Notes: generated by a model not told the origin, from the sequence alone. DNA of 64,000 nt from Gari tellinella (GCA_922989275.2 OV277867.1:7068001-7132000), one strand, 5' to 3'; shown: positions 38,934-50,190, counted from the first letter of the stretch. Program-made: numbers and translations.

Positions 38934-39325
38934 CAGGACTCCAGATTAAGATGATTCCAACATTTTCTCACTCATTTCAGCCCCAAATCCTATGATGCCA
39001 CTACTCATTAGAATAGAGATGAATCTAATGAGTAGTGATACCATAGGATTTAACACATTTAACCCTAGTGACGAGTATACTCATCATTTACAAACAGTGT
39101 ACCTATGAGGATTACACTTGTCTTATGCAAACAGTGTAGACCCTGATCAGAGGGCTCCCTGTTTGTCTTTTTGAAATATATTGTTAAAATCAACCCTAAA
39201 TAGTCAAAAATGGACTAGACTTATTTTGAAATTGGAATTATCCATTAAAAGTTTCAGGGATGAATGAGTTAATACAGGAATAAAAGATTTTAGTTTTTGA
39301 AATACTCACTTTATCTGGAGCCCTG
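38934..39325. mobile_element. Family A MITE with nested E, 6-bp TSD
   Basis: CAGGACTCCAGATTAAG left and TATCTGGAGCCCTG right, flanked by CATGTA at 38928-38933 and 39326-39331. The A right arm is opened at TTAA by E. Confidence 0.88.
39059..39272. mobile_element. Family E, nested in A, core half deleted
   Basis: TTAACCCTAGTGACGAGTAT left and GGGATGAATGAGTTAA right. The core keeps CTGATCAGAGGGCTCC but the mirror half is reduced to CTGTTTGTC. Confidence 0.8.
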
Positions 39326-39483
39326 CATGTATACTTCCTTAGCCTGGAGGTGGTATAATATTGATGTGTCATGTATGTGATTGTTTGATACCTGATTATG
39401 ACATGGCCTGTATAGATTGTCTCCTACATCAACCTCAACCATTGATTTTAGATTACCATTGATTAGCAATGCTGTTTATAGTA

Positions 39484-39728
39484 CAGAGAACATTCTTTAC
39501 CATTTAAACAAAACGCAAATGCAATGCAACAAAATGTAAAAAATGACAGTCTTTTGAAGATGAAACAGCAGAAGATTTATTTTAATTCAATCTGAATGGC
39601 AAACAGTATGGAGCCTGATCAGATGCCGGGTTAACCGGCATCTGATCTGGCTCCATACTGTTTGTAATGGGCGTAAGGTTTATTGTATAAAGGTGTTTAA
39701 TTAGGAAAGAGTAACGTCTTCTCCACTG
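39484..39728. mobile_element. Family G, left end decayed
   Basis: CAGAGAACATTCTTTACC left and GTCTTCTCCACTG right; core GATCAGATGCCGGGTTAACC; TA flanks. Confidence 0.78.
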
Positions 39729-39949
39729 TACCACTGTAAATGTAGGGGAATAAAGCTGATGTAATTTTGTTCAGTTAGGGCTATGACCTGAATGAGTGGC
39801 CCACAGCCTCCTTGGGTGGTCATTTGATTGGTCTATTTTTACCAGGGTCGAAAATAACTCGTTGTTGAAGTGCAGATAGACCTATATTGAATGACTATTG
39901 AAAAAAGATGATCAGTGTATGTCGTGTTTTTACATGTATCCTATATACC

Positions 39950-40146
39950 CATTATCCAGTAGAAGCACCTTTTTAACGCCTTTGATTTATTCCCAATGAA
40001 GAAAATAGTTCCACTTAATACAGTCAAAAATATGGATCATAAGAAATATTTTCTATAATCTTAGAAGATTGTGGCTTAAAGCCGACTGAAAGTAAAGCAG
40101 AATGTGTCTTATGGCATATTCTGCTTTACTTTCATCCTGCTTTAAT
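39950..40146. mobile_element. Family B, right arm missing
   Basis: TATACCCATTATCCAGTAG left arm, core GCAGAATGTGTCTTATGGC, then TCATCCTGCTTTAA. Confidence 0.65.
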
Positions 40147-40222
40147 CCGAAAAGCTTAGAGCAGGGTGAAAGCAAAGCATTAATATTAGACGGGAAATGT
40201 TTGAATAGGAGTATACAGTATG

Positions 40223-40732
40223 TTAACCATTTACTCCATTGATAAGCCTTTTCACACATTTAATGTAGTTCTCCCCATAAGAAATTTTCACACATTTAAT
40301 ATATTCCTCCCCTGCAAAAAAAAAAGGTTCTATTTAATATACCAGTAGTGAAACATTTCCTATATCCCAGCAGACGGTAGCTTAAAGCAGACGGAAAATA
40401 TAGCAGAATGACCCTTAACCCTTTCCCCAATAGAAGCGACTTTTAGCGCATTTTATTTATTCCTCCGCTGAAGAAAATAGTTCCACTTTGTACAGTCATG
40501 AACATATACGATAAGAAATATTTTATAATTCCTAGCAGATGGTAGCTTAAAGCAGGCTGAAAGTAAAGCAGAATGCGCCTTAAGGCGCATTCTGCTTTAC
40601 TTTCAACCTGCTTTAATTGGTTACATGTCTTCAAAACAAGAAACAGGCTATTAGGTAAAGGGTTAAAGAATAAGGCAGACCTAAGTGGTCCTATCTTCAA
40701 AACTAGAAACAGCCTGTGAAGTAAAGGGTTAA
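40223..40732. mobile_element. Outer family B with B' nested at its apex
   Basis: TTAACCATTTACTCCATTG left, GCAGAATGACCC, then nested B', then AGAATAAGGCAGACC and GAAGTAAAGGGTTAA. Confidence 0.75.
40415..40666. mobile_element. Family B' MITE, complete, nested
   Basis: TTAACCCTTTCCCCAATAG left, GGTAAAGGGTTAA right, perfect core GCAGAATGCGCCTTAAGGC. Confidence 0.9.
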
Positions 40733-40935
40733 CTAATGAACATCTACTGAGATGAAGACGTCCACACCATAATCAGCCTATAAATGTTTTCTGTTGCCAC
40801 ATAGGCCGGATTGTATAGACTGTGATGAAACTTGATGAAGCCCTCATTGGCTGCTTGAAGAATCATACAACAAGGCAATTATTGATTGTAAGACAATGCT
40901 ATAACTGCCCTCATCCGTTTCCTAATACAGATGAA

Positions 40936-41191
40936 TTAAACCTTTCCTCCCTGAAACCTCAAATGGACAATTCTGGTTTTCAATTTGGTCTCTTCCATTT
41001 TTGACAGTTGAGGGTTGATTTTTACAATATAATAATTATGTCAAAATGACAAACAGTGTAGACCCTGATCAGAGGGCTCCTTCAGGAGCCCTCTGATCAG
41101 GGTCTACTCTGTTTGCATAGGACAAGTGTACTCCACAGGTACGCTGTTTGCAAATCATGCAAATATGCGTGACTAGGGTTCAAAGAGTTAA
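40936..41191. mobile_element. Family E MITE, complete
   Basis: TTAAACCTTTCCTCCCTG left and GGGTTCAAAGAGTTAA right; core CTGATCAGAGGGCTCCTTCA. Confidence 0.9.
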
Positions 41192-41208
41192 AACCTTACT
41201 GTTGAAGT

Positions 41209-41460
41209 TTAACCCATTACCCCATAGCTTGTTTATAGTTTTGAAAATAGGTGACTACTTAAAGCAGGTTGAAAGTAAAGCAGAATGCGCCATATGGCGC
41301 ATTCTGCTTTACTTTCAGCCTGCTTTAAGCTTTTACCAGCTAGAATAAGGAAAGTATTAAAGATGACACATATTCATTACGGTTTATATTGGAACTATTT
41401 TCTTCAGCGGATGAATAAAATGCATGTGCTAAAAGTCGCTTCTATAAGGGAAAGGGTTAA
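41209..41460. mobile_element. Hybrid B/B' MITE
   Basis: Left end of B type (TTAACCCATTACCCCATAGC) but right end of B' type (CTAAAAGTCGCTTCTATAAG, GGGTTAA). Perfect core GCAGAATGCGCCATATGGCG. Confidence 0.87.
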
Positions 41461-41491
41461 TGCCTCCACAACAATAGTGGAGGGGAATTTA

Positions 41492-41653
41492 CCTATTACT
41501 CCTAGAATTCACCTTCTTACACCTCTAATTTGTACACTTAAGAAAGTAGTTCCTACCTAGGAAGCCTTGGGCATAAAATTAAATACAGAAGGTACTTCCA
41601 GTATCTTTCCAGATGGTAGCTTAAAGCAGGTTGAAAGTTTAGCAGAATGCTCC
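41492..41653. mobile_element. Family B left half
   Basis: CCTATTACTCCTAGAATTC, arm to AGGTTGAAAGTTTAGCAGAA TGCTCC, then lost. Confidence 0.55.
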
Positions 41654-41891
41654 ATTCAATGATCTTGTGCCATTATATCTTAAAACATTATTGAAATATG
41701 TAACTTTTTTTACAAGCAGTAAAGCCGTCAAGAAGGGTTTAACCTTCTCTTTTACTAAAACTTATCTTTTAGTCGTTACGAAGACAACCAAGTATGTAGT
41801 GTCTGTCTAAAATGCTTGAATTATATCCAGCTAGGTATTGTTAAAACATGAGACTCTGCAGATGCTACTCTGGTTATACCTGTATTGGTTC

Positions 41892-42392
41892 TTAAGCCAT
41901 TACCCCATAGCCTGTTTCTAGTTTTGAAGATAGGTGACTACTTAACCCTTTCCCCCATAGAAGCGCTTTTTAGCGCATTTAATTTATTCCTCCACTGAAG
42001 AAAATAGTTCCAATTTATACAATCATGAAAATGTACCATATGAAATATTTTCTATATTCCAGCAGATGGTAGCTTAAAGCAGGTTGAAAATAAATCAGAA
42101 TGCGCCCACGGGCGCATTCTGCTTTTCTTTCAACCTGCTTTAAGTGATCACCTGTCTTCAAAATAAGAAACAGGCTATAGGGTAAAGGGTTAAAACAGGT
42201 TGAAAGTAAAGCAGAATGTGCCTTATGGCACATTCTGCTTTACTTTCAGCCTGCTTTAAGCTACCACCTGCTAGAATAAAGAAAATATCCCCTATGATAC
42301 ATATGCATGACTAGTATAAATTGGAACTATTTTCTTCAAGGGAGGAATACACTGAATGCGCTAAAAGGTGCTTTTATGGGGGAAAGGGTTAA
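41892..42392. mobile_element. Outer family B around B'
   Basis: TTAAGCCATTACCCCATAGC to TAGGTGACTAC, then B' at the left-arm TTAA, then AACAGGTTGAAAGTAAAGC with full core and a B'-type end GGGGGAAAGGGTTAA. Confidence 0.85.
41942..42193. mobile_element. Family B' MITE, complete, nested
   Basis: TTAACCCTTTCCCCCATAG left, GGTAAAGGGTTAA right, core GAATGCGCCCACGGGCGCATTC. Confidence 0.9.
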
Positions 42393-42615
42393 AGAACCTC
42401 CTGGTTTGTTTGGTGGAACGGATCATTATCGGTTATGTGAGTGCTACGTAGAAATTCAGGATTCAAGAATAGTTTTATGAAGACAATGCCTAATTCAGGC
42501 TCATATTTAGCTTGTGTTCATTATATTTTTAGTTCCATATCTTTCACTGAAAATTACTTAAAATTTTAGGAATGATAAAAACCCTTTCAACACGGAAGAC
42601 TTGTATTGAGGAACA

Positions 42616-42784
42616 CAGGGCTCCAGATATTTAAGAGGGAGTAAACTGAACAAATTCAACACGTTCTCACTCATTTTAGCACAAAATCCTATGGTGTTAC
42701 TACAAATTAGAATCGTCTCTTCGAGGGTTTAAAGCAGAAATAAAGATTTTAGTTTTTGAAATACTCCCCTTATCTGGAGCCCTT
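42616..42784. mobile_element. Family A MITE with 6-bp TSD
   Basis: CAGGGCTCCAGATATTTAAG ... CTTATCTGGAGCCCTT, flanked by GGAACA at 42610-42615 and 42785-42790. The second palindrome arm is partly deleted. Confidence 0.88.
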
Positions 42785-42867
42785 GGAACAGTTTTGATTC
42801 ACTCAAGATAAGATCAGAGATTGAACTAACAGGAGTTTAGGCACATTTCGAAACTGGAAAGGAAAGG

Positions 42868-43290
42868 CCAAGGTCAAGGTCACAGGTGTCAAATTTCCAC
42901 ATGTATGGAAAACTCTTGTCTAATGGTATGTGTGTTGCAAGAATGAAAGCTATAGGTCAAAGAGTATAGCAGTTATGAACACTTTTTAAAACTTAAATCC
43001 AAATTTTAAACTGAAACTCAGTGGCTGAGGTCACAATCAGAGTCACAGGGATCAAATTTCACATGGATGAAAAGATCTTGTCTAAATGTATGTGTGCTGC
43101 AAGTATGAAAGTTGTAGATCAAGCATCATAGGGCACTAAATACAAAATTTAAATGTAAAAGTCACATAGATCAGAAAGGCCTAATTAATGTCCCAAGGTA
43201 TGTGTACTGCAAGTATGACAGCTGTAGGTCTAAGGGCAAATAAGTCATGAACACTTTCTTGAAATTGTGAATGGAAAATGCTGTACCAAC
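42868..43290 (+). repeat. Three imperfect tandem modules
   Basis: AAGGTCACAGG..TCAAATTTC, ATGTGTGTTGCAAGAATGAAAG, TAGGTCAAAGAGTATAGCAG recur at roughly 130-160-bp steps. The GGTCACAGG..AAATTT style is like the modules in the bivalve-type elements. Confidence 0.6.
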
Positions 43291-43384
43291 GACTGGACCC
43301 TGTGACAACATATTAAGCTCTCCTAGACTTCTGTCCGGCATGCTAAAAACTAACTCCCAAGACTTTTAGTATATCTATATGTCT

Positions 43385-43485
43385 GTACTAAAACACCATA
43401 GTATGACTGCTCTTTAGAATCCTCTCAAAGAGTGGAATCTTTTTAGTAGTTACACCATAGGATTTAGTGTAGACATGAATGAGAA
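43385..43485. mobile_element. Family A core fragment
   Basis: ACACCATAGTATGACTGCTC and GTAGTTACACCATAGG with CCTCTCAAAGAGTGG apex; TIRs absent. Confidence 0.6.
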
Positions 43486-43511
43486 GTTTATTAGAGGCAT
43501 AAAAAGGTGTA

Positions 43512-43960
43512 CAGTAAAACCTCGCTATTACGACCATTTAAATGAAGGCTTATTGAGTGTAAAGAATACAGGTGACGGCTTAACCCTTTACCCCATAGAA
43601 GCGACTTTTAGCGAATCTGATTTATTCATTCGCTGAAGAAAATAGTTCCAATTTAATAATTTAATATATATTATAGGGAAAATTATATTCTAGCACAGGA
43701 TAGCTTAAAGCAGGCTGAAAGTAAAGCAGAATGCGCCTTAAGCGCATTCTGCTTTACTTTCAACCTGCTTTAAGTAGTAACCTATTTTCAATTCTAGAAA
43801 TAGGCTATCAGGTAAAGGGTTAAAGCAAGGTGGCTGTAAAACAAAAAGGTCCTTTAGGAGCTTTTAGTTTTACTGCCACATTACTTTTTAAAAGCAGTCA
43901 CCTGTATTTAACACCTAATATTTAACATAATTCAGTGGTCACAATAGAGAGGCTTTTCTG
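43512..43960. mobile_element. Family I (TA) with nested B'
   Basis: CAGTAAAACCTCGCTATTAC left and ATAGAGAGGCTTTTCTG right, TA flanks. B' sits at the TTAA of GGCTTAAAGC. Confidence 0.85.
43580..43823. mobile_element. Family B' MITE nested in I
   Basis: TTAACCCTTTACCCCATAG left, GGTAAAGGGTTAA right, core GCAGAATGCGCCTTAAGCGC. Confidence 0.88.
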
Positions 43961-44042
43961 TATTGATGGAGAAATGGGTTCTCTCTTCAAAATTTCTGAA
44001 ACACTGAAAGTGTGATAATCACTGGAGTTCTTGAATGAACTA

Positions 44043-45238
44043 GTAAACTCTTTGCATGCTAGCCGTGGATATACCTGCAATAGTGATTATCTCTGCAAAC
44101 AGATTGGATCCAGATGAGATGCCGCGTAACGTGGCGTCTCATCAGGATCCAATCTGTTTGCCATTCTGACACACAGGGCCGCGACACGATTGCTTTTTGA
44201 GAGAAAAAAAATCGTCAGAAAGTATATATAGAGACAAGGGATACAACTGATTGTCAGTATATTCTCACCCCACCTCGACAAAACCGGGCATATCATGAAT
44301 AAATATTGATGAAACGACACCCTTTTTGCATTTCTGTCTAGCTAATATGGTACCCTTCCATAAAAACATAACATAAAAACAACTGTAAGCATGCAATTTT
44401 AACAGTAACTGCGTCCACTCACTGAAATCATCGATTTTCGGAAAACGGGACAGGTGTTCGTTCATAGCTAACACAGCATTGGCCACTACTGTACGCTTGT
44501 TTAGGCGGTATTTTCGAGCATTACAGTCATTGGCCACTACTGCACGCTTGTTTAGGCGGTAATATCGAACATGACAGTCATGCAGTTGCATAGATATACA
44601 TTTTTGACACCGATCAAAGCTGATTTCTTCTTAAATCATTGCCGTACCAAAAAAGCTTACATGTACAAGAATAACTTTACTGCCGATGAAAACATGCTAA
44701 TTTGTTGATGGTATGGCAATGATTTGAGTACAAATCAGCTTTTATATGTGTCAAAATTGATATCTATGGAACTGTATTACTGTAATGCTCGAAAATACCG
44801 CCTAAACAAGCGTACAGAGGTGTCTAATGCCGTGTTGGCTATGAACGAACACCTGTCCCGTTTTCCGAAAATCGGTGATTTCAATGAGTGGACGCAGTTA
44901 CTGTTAAAATTGTATGCTTACAGTTGGTTTTATGTTATGTTTTTATGGAAGGGTATCATATTAGCTAGACAGAAATGCAAAAAGGGTGTCGTTTCATCAA
45001 TATTTATTCATGATATGCCCGGTTTTGTCGAGATGGGGTGAGAATATACTGAAAATCAGTTGTATCCCTTGTCTCTATATATACTTTCTGACAATTTTTC
45101 CCCCTAAAAAGTAATCGTGTCGGGGCCCTGTGTTCTGACACTGAATTTAAAAGAAATTTTGAAAATTCTAATTTTAGAACGATAGCAGACAACAATTTGT
45201 CTGCAGACGAAAAAATTACCCAGCATGCAAAGAGTTAA
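44043..45238. mobile_element. Family F containing a foldback element
   Basis: TAAACTCTTTGCATGCTAGC left, core GATGAGATGCCGCGTAACGT, then insert, then ACTGAATTTAAAAGAAATTT and CAGCATGCAAAGAGTTAA. Confidence 0.85.
44173..45133. mobile_element. 961-bp foldback element, 8-bp TSD
   Basis: TCTGACAC is duplicated at 44165-44172 and 45134-45141. Two long arms (about 44173-44648 and 44710-45133) are inverted copies around a 60-base spacer; ends read CAGGGCC...GGCCCTG. The left arm has an extra 54-base tandem copy (44 467-44 572 region, GCCACTACTG.ACGCTTGTTT twice). Each arm carries an open frame (minus 44265-44591, plus 44724-45041) encoding similar 80-residue stretches (ARQKCKKGVVSSIF). hAT-like by TSD length. 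Confidence 0.85.
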
Positions 45239-45371
45239 CAAGAAGTCAGTGTCCTAAACCGTGTTACATTCTCTACCTCTGCCTCAATCACGCGGACAAA
45301 ATCAATGACTGGCTCGTTCATTCTCATTAACTCACTACTAACGTAACTCTCGCTACAGTCAAACTTGTGTA

Positions 45372-45790
45372 AACCTATTACTCCATAAGTACACCCTTTT
45401 ATGCCTTTAATTTATTGCTGCAGTGAATAAATTAGTTTCACTTTATGATACTTATTAACCCATTACTCCATAGATATGTATTTTTACGCACACAAAAATA
45501 TTATAAAATCCTACACTGAAGAAAATAATCGACATAAATATGCACCGCAAGAAATATTTTCTAAATTTTAGCAGATGGGAACCTAAAGTAGGTTGAACGC
45601 AATGCAGATGAATGCACCTTAAGGTGCGTGCCTTACTTTCAGCCTGCTTTAGGTGGTCACCTAGCTGCTTTAAAAAACTATAAACAGGATATAAAGTAAA
45701 GAGTTGAGGAGCATTCTGCTTTACTTTTAGTCTGCTTTGAACAACCATCTGTCTTCAACGCTGAAAATAAGCAATGGGAGAAAGGGTTAA
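45372..45790. mobile_element. Outer family B around B
   Basis: TAAACCTATTACTCCATAAG left; nested B at 45455; then AGGAGCATTCTGCTTTAC and GGGAGAAAGGGTTAA. Confidence 0.65.
45455..45706. mobile_element. Family B, diverged, nested
   Basis: TTAACCCATTACTCCATAG left, core GAATGCACCTTAAGGTGCG, right end AAAGTAAAGAGTTGA. Confidence 0.75.
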
Positions 45791-46041
45791 CTCTTAATTT
45801 CCTCCCTAAAACTTTAAATGGACAATTCCAGTTTCCATTTTAGTCTAGTCCATTTCTGACATTTAAGGGTTGTTTTTGTCAATGTTTGGCATTATGACAA
45901 ACAGTGAAGACCCTGATCAGAGGGCTCCTTTCGGAGCCCTCTGATCTGGGTCTTCACTGTTTGCATAGGACAAGTGCACTATTCACATGTACACTGTTTG
46001 AAAAGCACGCCTATATGCGGGACTAGGGTTCAAAGGGTTAA
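45787..46041. mobile_element. Family E MITE, abuts B
   Basis: TTAACTCTTAATTTCCTCCC left, perfect core GATCAGAGGGCTCCTTTCGG, GGGTTCAAAGGGTTAA right. Shares TTAA 45787-45790 with the preceding B. Confidence 0.88.
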
Positions 46042-46066
46042 ACCACTTAAAAACTATGACATTTCT

Positions 46067-46306
46067 TCTAACCCATTACCCCATAGCCTTATTCTAGTTT
46101 TGAAAATAGATGACCATGCACTTAAAGCAGGTTGAAAGTAAAGCAGAATGGGCCTTTAGGCACATTCTGCTTTACTTTCAGCCTGCTTTAAGCTATTATC
46201 TGCTAAAATATAGATTGGGGGGGGGGGAGTAAAAATTGGATTTTTTTTCTTCAGTAGAGGAATTAATTAAAAGCGTAAAAAGGCTTATTTATGGGGAAAG
46301 GGTTAA
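46067..46306. mobile_element. Family B, with G run in right arm
   Basis: CTAACCCATTACCCCATAGC left, core GGGCCTTTAGGCACATTC, a GGGGGGGGGGG run at 46217-46227, right end GGGGAAAGGGTTAA. Confidence 0.82.
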
Positions 46307-46533
46307 ATGAAGAGCAAACATTATGCACAAAGGTCTGCCTGAAATAGTACAGTGCTCACTCCCTACAAAGACTCCATCCTTACAACAACTTTTTCCACTA
46401 ATTAAAAGCGTAAAAAGGCTTATTTATGGGGAAAGGGTTAAATGAAGAGCAAACATTATGCACAAAGGTCTGCCTGAAATAGTACAGTGCTCACTCCCTA
46501 CAAAGACTCCATCCTTACAACAACTTTTTCCAC
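46264..46533 (+). repeat. Exact 135-bp tandem duplication
   Basis: 46264-46398 and 46399-46533 appear identical. The unit spans the end of a B, a short spacer and the first 49 bases of a D element. Confidence 0.93.
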
Positions 46534-47000
46534 TGTTCCCAAGACAATAATGTCCAATGCTTTCCCTGCTGCAATATCATAATTAACCCTTTCCCTTATA
46601 GAAGCGACTTTTAGCGCATTCATTTTATTCATCCGCCAAAGAAAATAGTTCCATTTTATACTGTCATGAATATGTGCTATAAGAAATATTTTCTATATAC
46701 TAGCAGATAGTAACTTAAAGTAGGCTGAAAGTAAAGCAGAATGTGCCCTAGCTTTAATATGTCACATATCTTAACTTCTAGAAACAGGCTATGGGTTGAA
46801 GGGTTAATATTTCATTGTTGTCCGCTGTTTTTCTTACATTATCAACATTTTGACAGAAAAAAACAAACAAGTGACAAACAGCTTGAATTCAGGTCAGACG
46901 CCACTGTTATGGGCCAATTTCCCTCCTTATAACAATTTCGTTCAAACAACACACACAATCCTTGTCTCCCATTGGGTGTCCTTGTAGAGAGGGATTACTG
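46350..47000. mobile_element. Family D, duplicated start, nested B'
   Basis: CAGTGCTCACTCCCTAC left (twice because of the tandem duplication) and AGAGAGGGATTACTG right, TA flanks. The core is half deleted (CAGCTTGAATTCAGGTCAGA). Confidence 0.75.
46583..46807. mobile_element. Family B' nested in D, core deleted
   Basis: TTAACCCTTTCCCTTATAG left, AAGCAGAATGTGCCCTAGC, right end GGGTTGAAGGGTTAA. The mirror half of the hairpin is lost. Confidence 0.82.
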
Positions 47001-47480
47001 TACTGGGATAAATCTGTAATAAATACACATTACCAGTTGACAGTGCGATACAGAGTGATGTATTTAGCTCGAGACGTTTTTGGCGGAAATAGCCGATCTG
47101 AAGAGCGCCTTGGCGCGAGTCTGATCGGTTGTTTCCGCCAAAAACGTTGAGAGCTAAATGCAACACTCTGTAGCGCACTGCCAACTGGTAATGTGTTTAT
47201 TATATGCCTTGAATACACTCCAGAAACAACTAAATAGTTGTTTAAATCATTTTCTATCCAAAATTTATTAATTATTTGAAGAAGAAAAAGACTTTTGTAT
47301 GCCACAAAGAATAACGCGGCACTTATACATGTACGTAAACGACGTCACGTTAAATCGAAAGCGACGTCAGAGTAAAATACAAAGTGGCTGATACAAGGTG
47401 GCTGATACAGACTCTTGTATTTTACTCTACAGATACACGCGGAAACGCTCGATATCATAGGAAGGCATATAATAAGAATG
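46999..47480 (+). mobile_element. Element J, uninterrupted copy
   Basis: Contains a 200-base palindrome (47029-47213: CATTACCAGTTGACAGTGCG, GCTCGAGACGTTTTTGGCGG and mirrors) and a second hairpin GAGTAAAATACAAAGTGGC/CTTGTATTTTACTC at 47371-47427. The reverse copy at 51845-53303 shows the same parts, so this is one mobile or duplicated unit. Flank homology ends near GCATATAATAA. Confidence 0.75.
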
Positions 47481-47644
47481 GTTATTTGATGTAGGTGTCA
47501 AATTATTGTTTAACTTAGTGAGCACAAAGGGCGAGTAGAGCTATTGTGACATCCATCCGTCTGTCTGTCAAGTCAGAACCAAAACATTAAAAGATCTTCT
47601 AGTCTGATTTGGAATTAATTTCCATAGAAATAGATCTACCTGTC

Positions 47645-47771
47645 AGATGATTATAAGAAATATTTCTTATACTGCATATTCACAAGTGTATAAAATAAAG
47701 TGGAACTATGTTCTTTAGTGGAGGAATATATTAAAGGTATAAAAAGTCAAATTTATTTGGTAATGTGTTAG
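47645..47771. mobile_element. Family B right arm
   Basis: GATTATAAGAAATATTTC to TTTGGTAATGTGTTAGG; left arm and core absent. Confidence 0.6.
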
Positions 47772-48007
47772 GAAAGTAGTACCAAGCAGCTGAGTGTAAT
47801 CAGCCCCCAGGGTAGGTACTAATTGGGGGTGAAAGTTGTGTATTTTGGGCTTACTTACGCTTTTGTTTATTTATGTAACCTTTTCCACCATCAGGGGATA
47901 TGAGAAATGAAAAACTTTGCAAACAGCTTTTGTCTTGAAATGGTCCTATGAAATAGGCTTGATCTTACATCTCTTACCATTTTTCATTTGCATCAAATTT
48001 CTGCATA

Positions 48008-48212
48008 CAGTAAAACCTCTCTATTGGGACCACTAAACAGACGGCTAATTGACTGCATAAAAGACGAGTGACAGCTTAAAGCAAGGTGACAGTATAACAG
48101 AAAGCTCCCAAAGGAGCTTTCTGTTTTACTGTCACCTTGCTTTAAGTAGTTACCTGTCTTAAACACCTGCTAATTAACACAATTTAGTGGTTGTAATAGA
48201 GAGGTTTTACTG
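48008..48212. mobile_element. Family I MITE (TA), complete
   Basis: CAGTAAAACCTCTCTATTGG left and TAATAGAGAGGTTTTACTG right; core AGAAAGCTCCCAAAGGAGCT. Confidence 0.9.
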
Positions 48213-48962
48213 TTTTCAGAAAGAATCAGGAGTGAGGTCATATCACTTCAGGTTCCCTTTGGAAGCCTTCTGCACTATAATTTCATCTTGGATGTAACAG
48301 TCATCCTGTATTAACACATTCACGGCCAATTGAAACAAGAAATATCTTTAAAAAAGATATTCGGCGGAATGAGTGGTTGAACTAAGGCTATATAGATGGG
48401 TGTGCAAAATTGGATGAAATTGAGGTTTTCAAAGAATTGTAATATCTTGGATTGAAAAGCAAAAAATAAAAGTATACAATTGAAACAGTAACTTTTATCT
48501 AAAATGCAAAACTATCATGTACAGAAATGCAAAACAAAACAATAATTTAACTCATATCCTAGCTACTGGTAGGAGATCCTCACATTAATCTATTGTTCTA
48601 TATATCAAACTTCATTCATTGAGTTTCTTGAAACAAACTATATAGCATACACAAATGTACAGATTCAACAGTCTGCTCTACTTCACTCTTGTAAATAATG
48701 ATGAAACCACACAATTGTGTTTAGCTCACTTGAGGCCATTTATATTTAATATTGCTTTTAATGTATGGTAAATGTGTACAAATAGTTAACAATTAAAACA
48801 AATTGGTAGTAAACAATTACAAAACACCTAGCTTCCTCTGTATTTCAGATGTCATCTTAAATTGCATCAGCCCCCAGTGTAGTAAACAGTCTGGTCTGTG
48901 TCTCTAAATTTTACACTCACAGCCATATCTGGGAAAACTGTAATAGGACATAGACCAGCCTA
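48213..48962. other. No element recognised, 750 bp
   Basis: AT-rich, no hairpin family and no convincing frame. A 27-base block, ACAAGAAATATCTTTAAAAA then AGATA, at 48333-48359 recurs at 56913-56939, the only repeated piece seen. Confidence 0.4.
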
Positions 48963-49153
48963 CAGGGCTCCAGATAAGAGGGAGTAAACTAAACAAATCA
49001 CATTTATTCACTCATTTCAGCACCAAACCCTATGGTGTTACCACTCATTTTGATTGTCTCGAAGAGACAATTCAAATGTTTAGTGACACCACAGGGTTTA
49101 ATGCACAAATAAAGATTTTAAGTTTTGAAATAATTCCCTTATCTGGAGCCCTG
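48963..49153. mobile_element. Family A MITE, complete
   Basis: CAGGGCTCCAGATAAGAG left and CTTATCTGGAGCCCTG right; palindrome with TTGTCTCGAAGAGACAA apex. Confidence 0.87.
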
Positions 49154-49372
49154 GCTACTATCCAATCAGACTATTCAGTTTCAACAGGTGCTCTCAAGTC
49201 TAAATTTCTGATCAAATATAATTGGTTGAAATGTGTGGCCAAACAGAAAGTGTGGCTAAATAGAAACCAGACAGCTCCGCCGAAAAAAGGCTATTTGATT
49301 ATATGAAAGAGAGATAGGAGAAACACAAAACCCCTAAAACCCCTAAAGAAGCTTCTATATTTTACTTGCACC

Positions 49373-49625
49373 TTAACCCATTATACCTCATAGCCTATTT
49401 CAAGCTTTGAAAACAGGTGACCACTCAAAGCAGGTTAAAAGTAAAGCAGAATGTGCCTTAAGGCACATTCTGCTTTACTTTCAGCCTGTTTTAAGCTACC
49501 ATCTGCTAGGATATAGAAAATATTTCTTCTGGTACATATTCTTGGCTGTATAAATTGGAACTTTTTTCTTCAGTGGAGGAATAAATAGATGTGTAAAAAT
49601 GCAATTTTAAGGGGTAATGGGTTAC
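49373..49625. mobile_element. Family B MITE, complete
   Basis: TTAACCCATTATACCTCATA left, perfect core GCAGAATGTGCCTTAAGGC, AAGGGGTAATGGGTTA right. Confidence 0.87.
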
Positions 49626-49813
49626 ACTAATTGAGTGTTTGTAAAAGAGAGGTTTAACTGTATCTGATGTTGAAAGGGCTAGATTATGTTGGATGTATGG
49701 CATCTTAAATCAACAGCCAACTAACCCAGGCTAACTCCCTGACAGTTATCTATCATTGCAAGACATATAGTGCCAAAATCTCCAGCTGAATTATATCCAG
49801 TCTTTACAATTGT

Positions 49814-49890
49814 TTAACCCTTTACTCCATAGATATGCACTTTTTGCTCTTTTGATTTATTCTTCCTCTGCGAAGAATAGGTCCACTAGT
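49814..49890. mobile_element. Family B left-arm fragment
   Basis: TTAACCCTTTACTCCATAG to GAATAGGTCCAC, fused directly to a partial F. Confidence 0.6.
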
Positions 49891-50044
49891 GATTACCTTT
49901 GCAAGTAATTTGTAATGCTGATCCAAACTGTTTGCCATTCTGACCCTGAATTTAAAAGAAATTTTGAAAATGCTAATTTTAGAACTGTCGCAGACGACAA
50001 TTATTGTTGCAGGTAAAAAAATTACCCAGCATGCAAAGAGCTAA
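49891..50044. mobile_element. Family F, core half deleted
   Basis: GTGATTACCTTTGCAAG, then GATCCAAACTGTTTGCC, right arm AGAACTGTCGCAGACGAC and CAGCATGCAAAGAGCTAA. Confidence 0.72.
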
Positions 50045-50190
50045 TAATATATTGAAACCCTTTTAAAACTGTTGCGGGCCAATCAGGCAATAAAATATTA
50101 GGCCAACTCACTCACTCATCAGGATCTGTCTTTGTTTCTCGTTGAGCCTGATCTGGAGCCAAATGGTTTGTACATCAGATCCTGTTTACT

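Noticed and set aside
44265..45041. Arm frames of the foldback element as a conserved gene pair
   Set aside because: Differences between arms are mostly amino-acid-changing, and the frames are mirror copies of one element. Kept as part of the repeat, not as genes.
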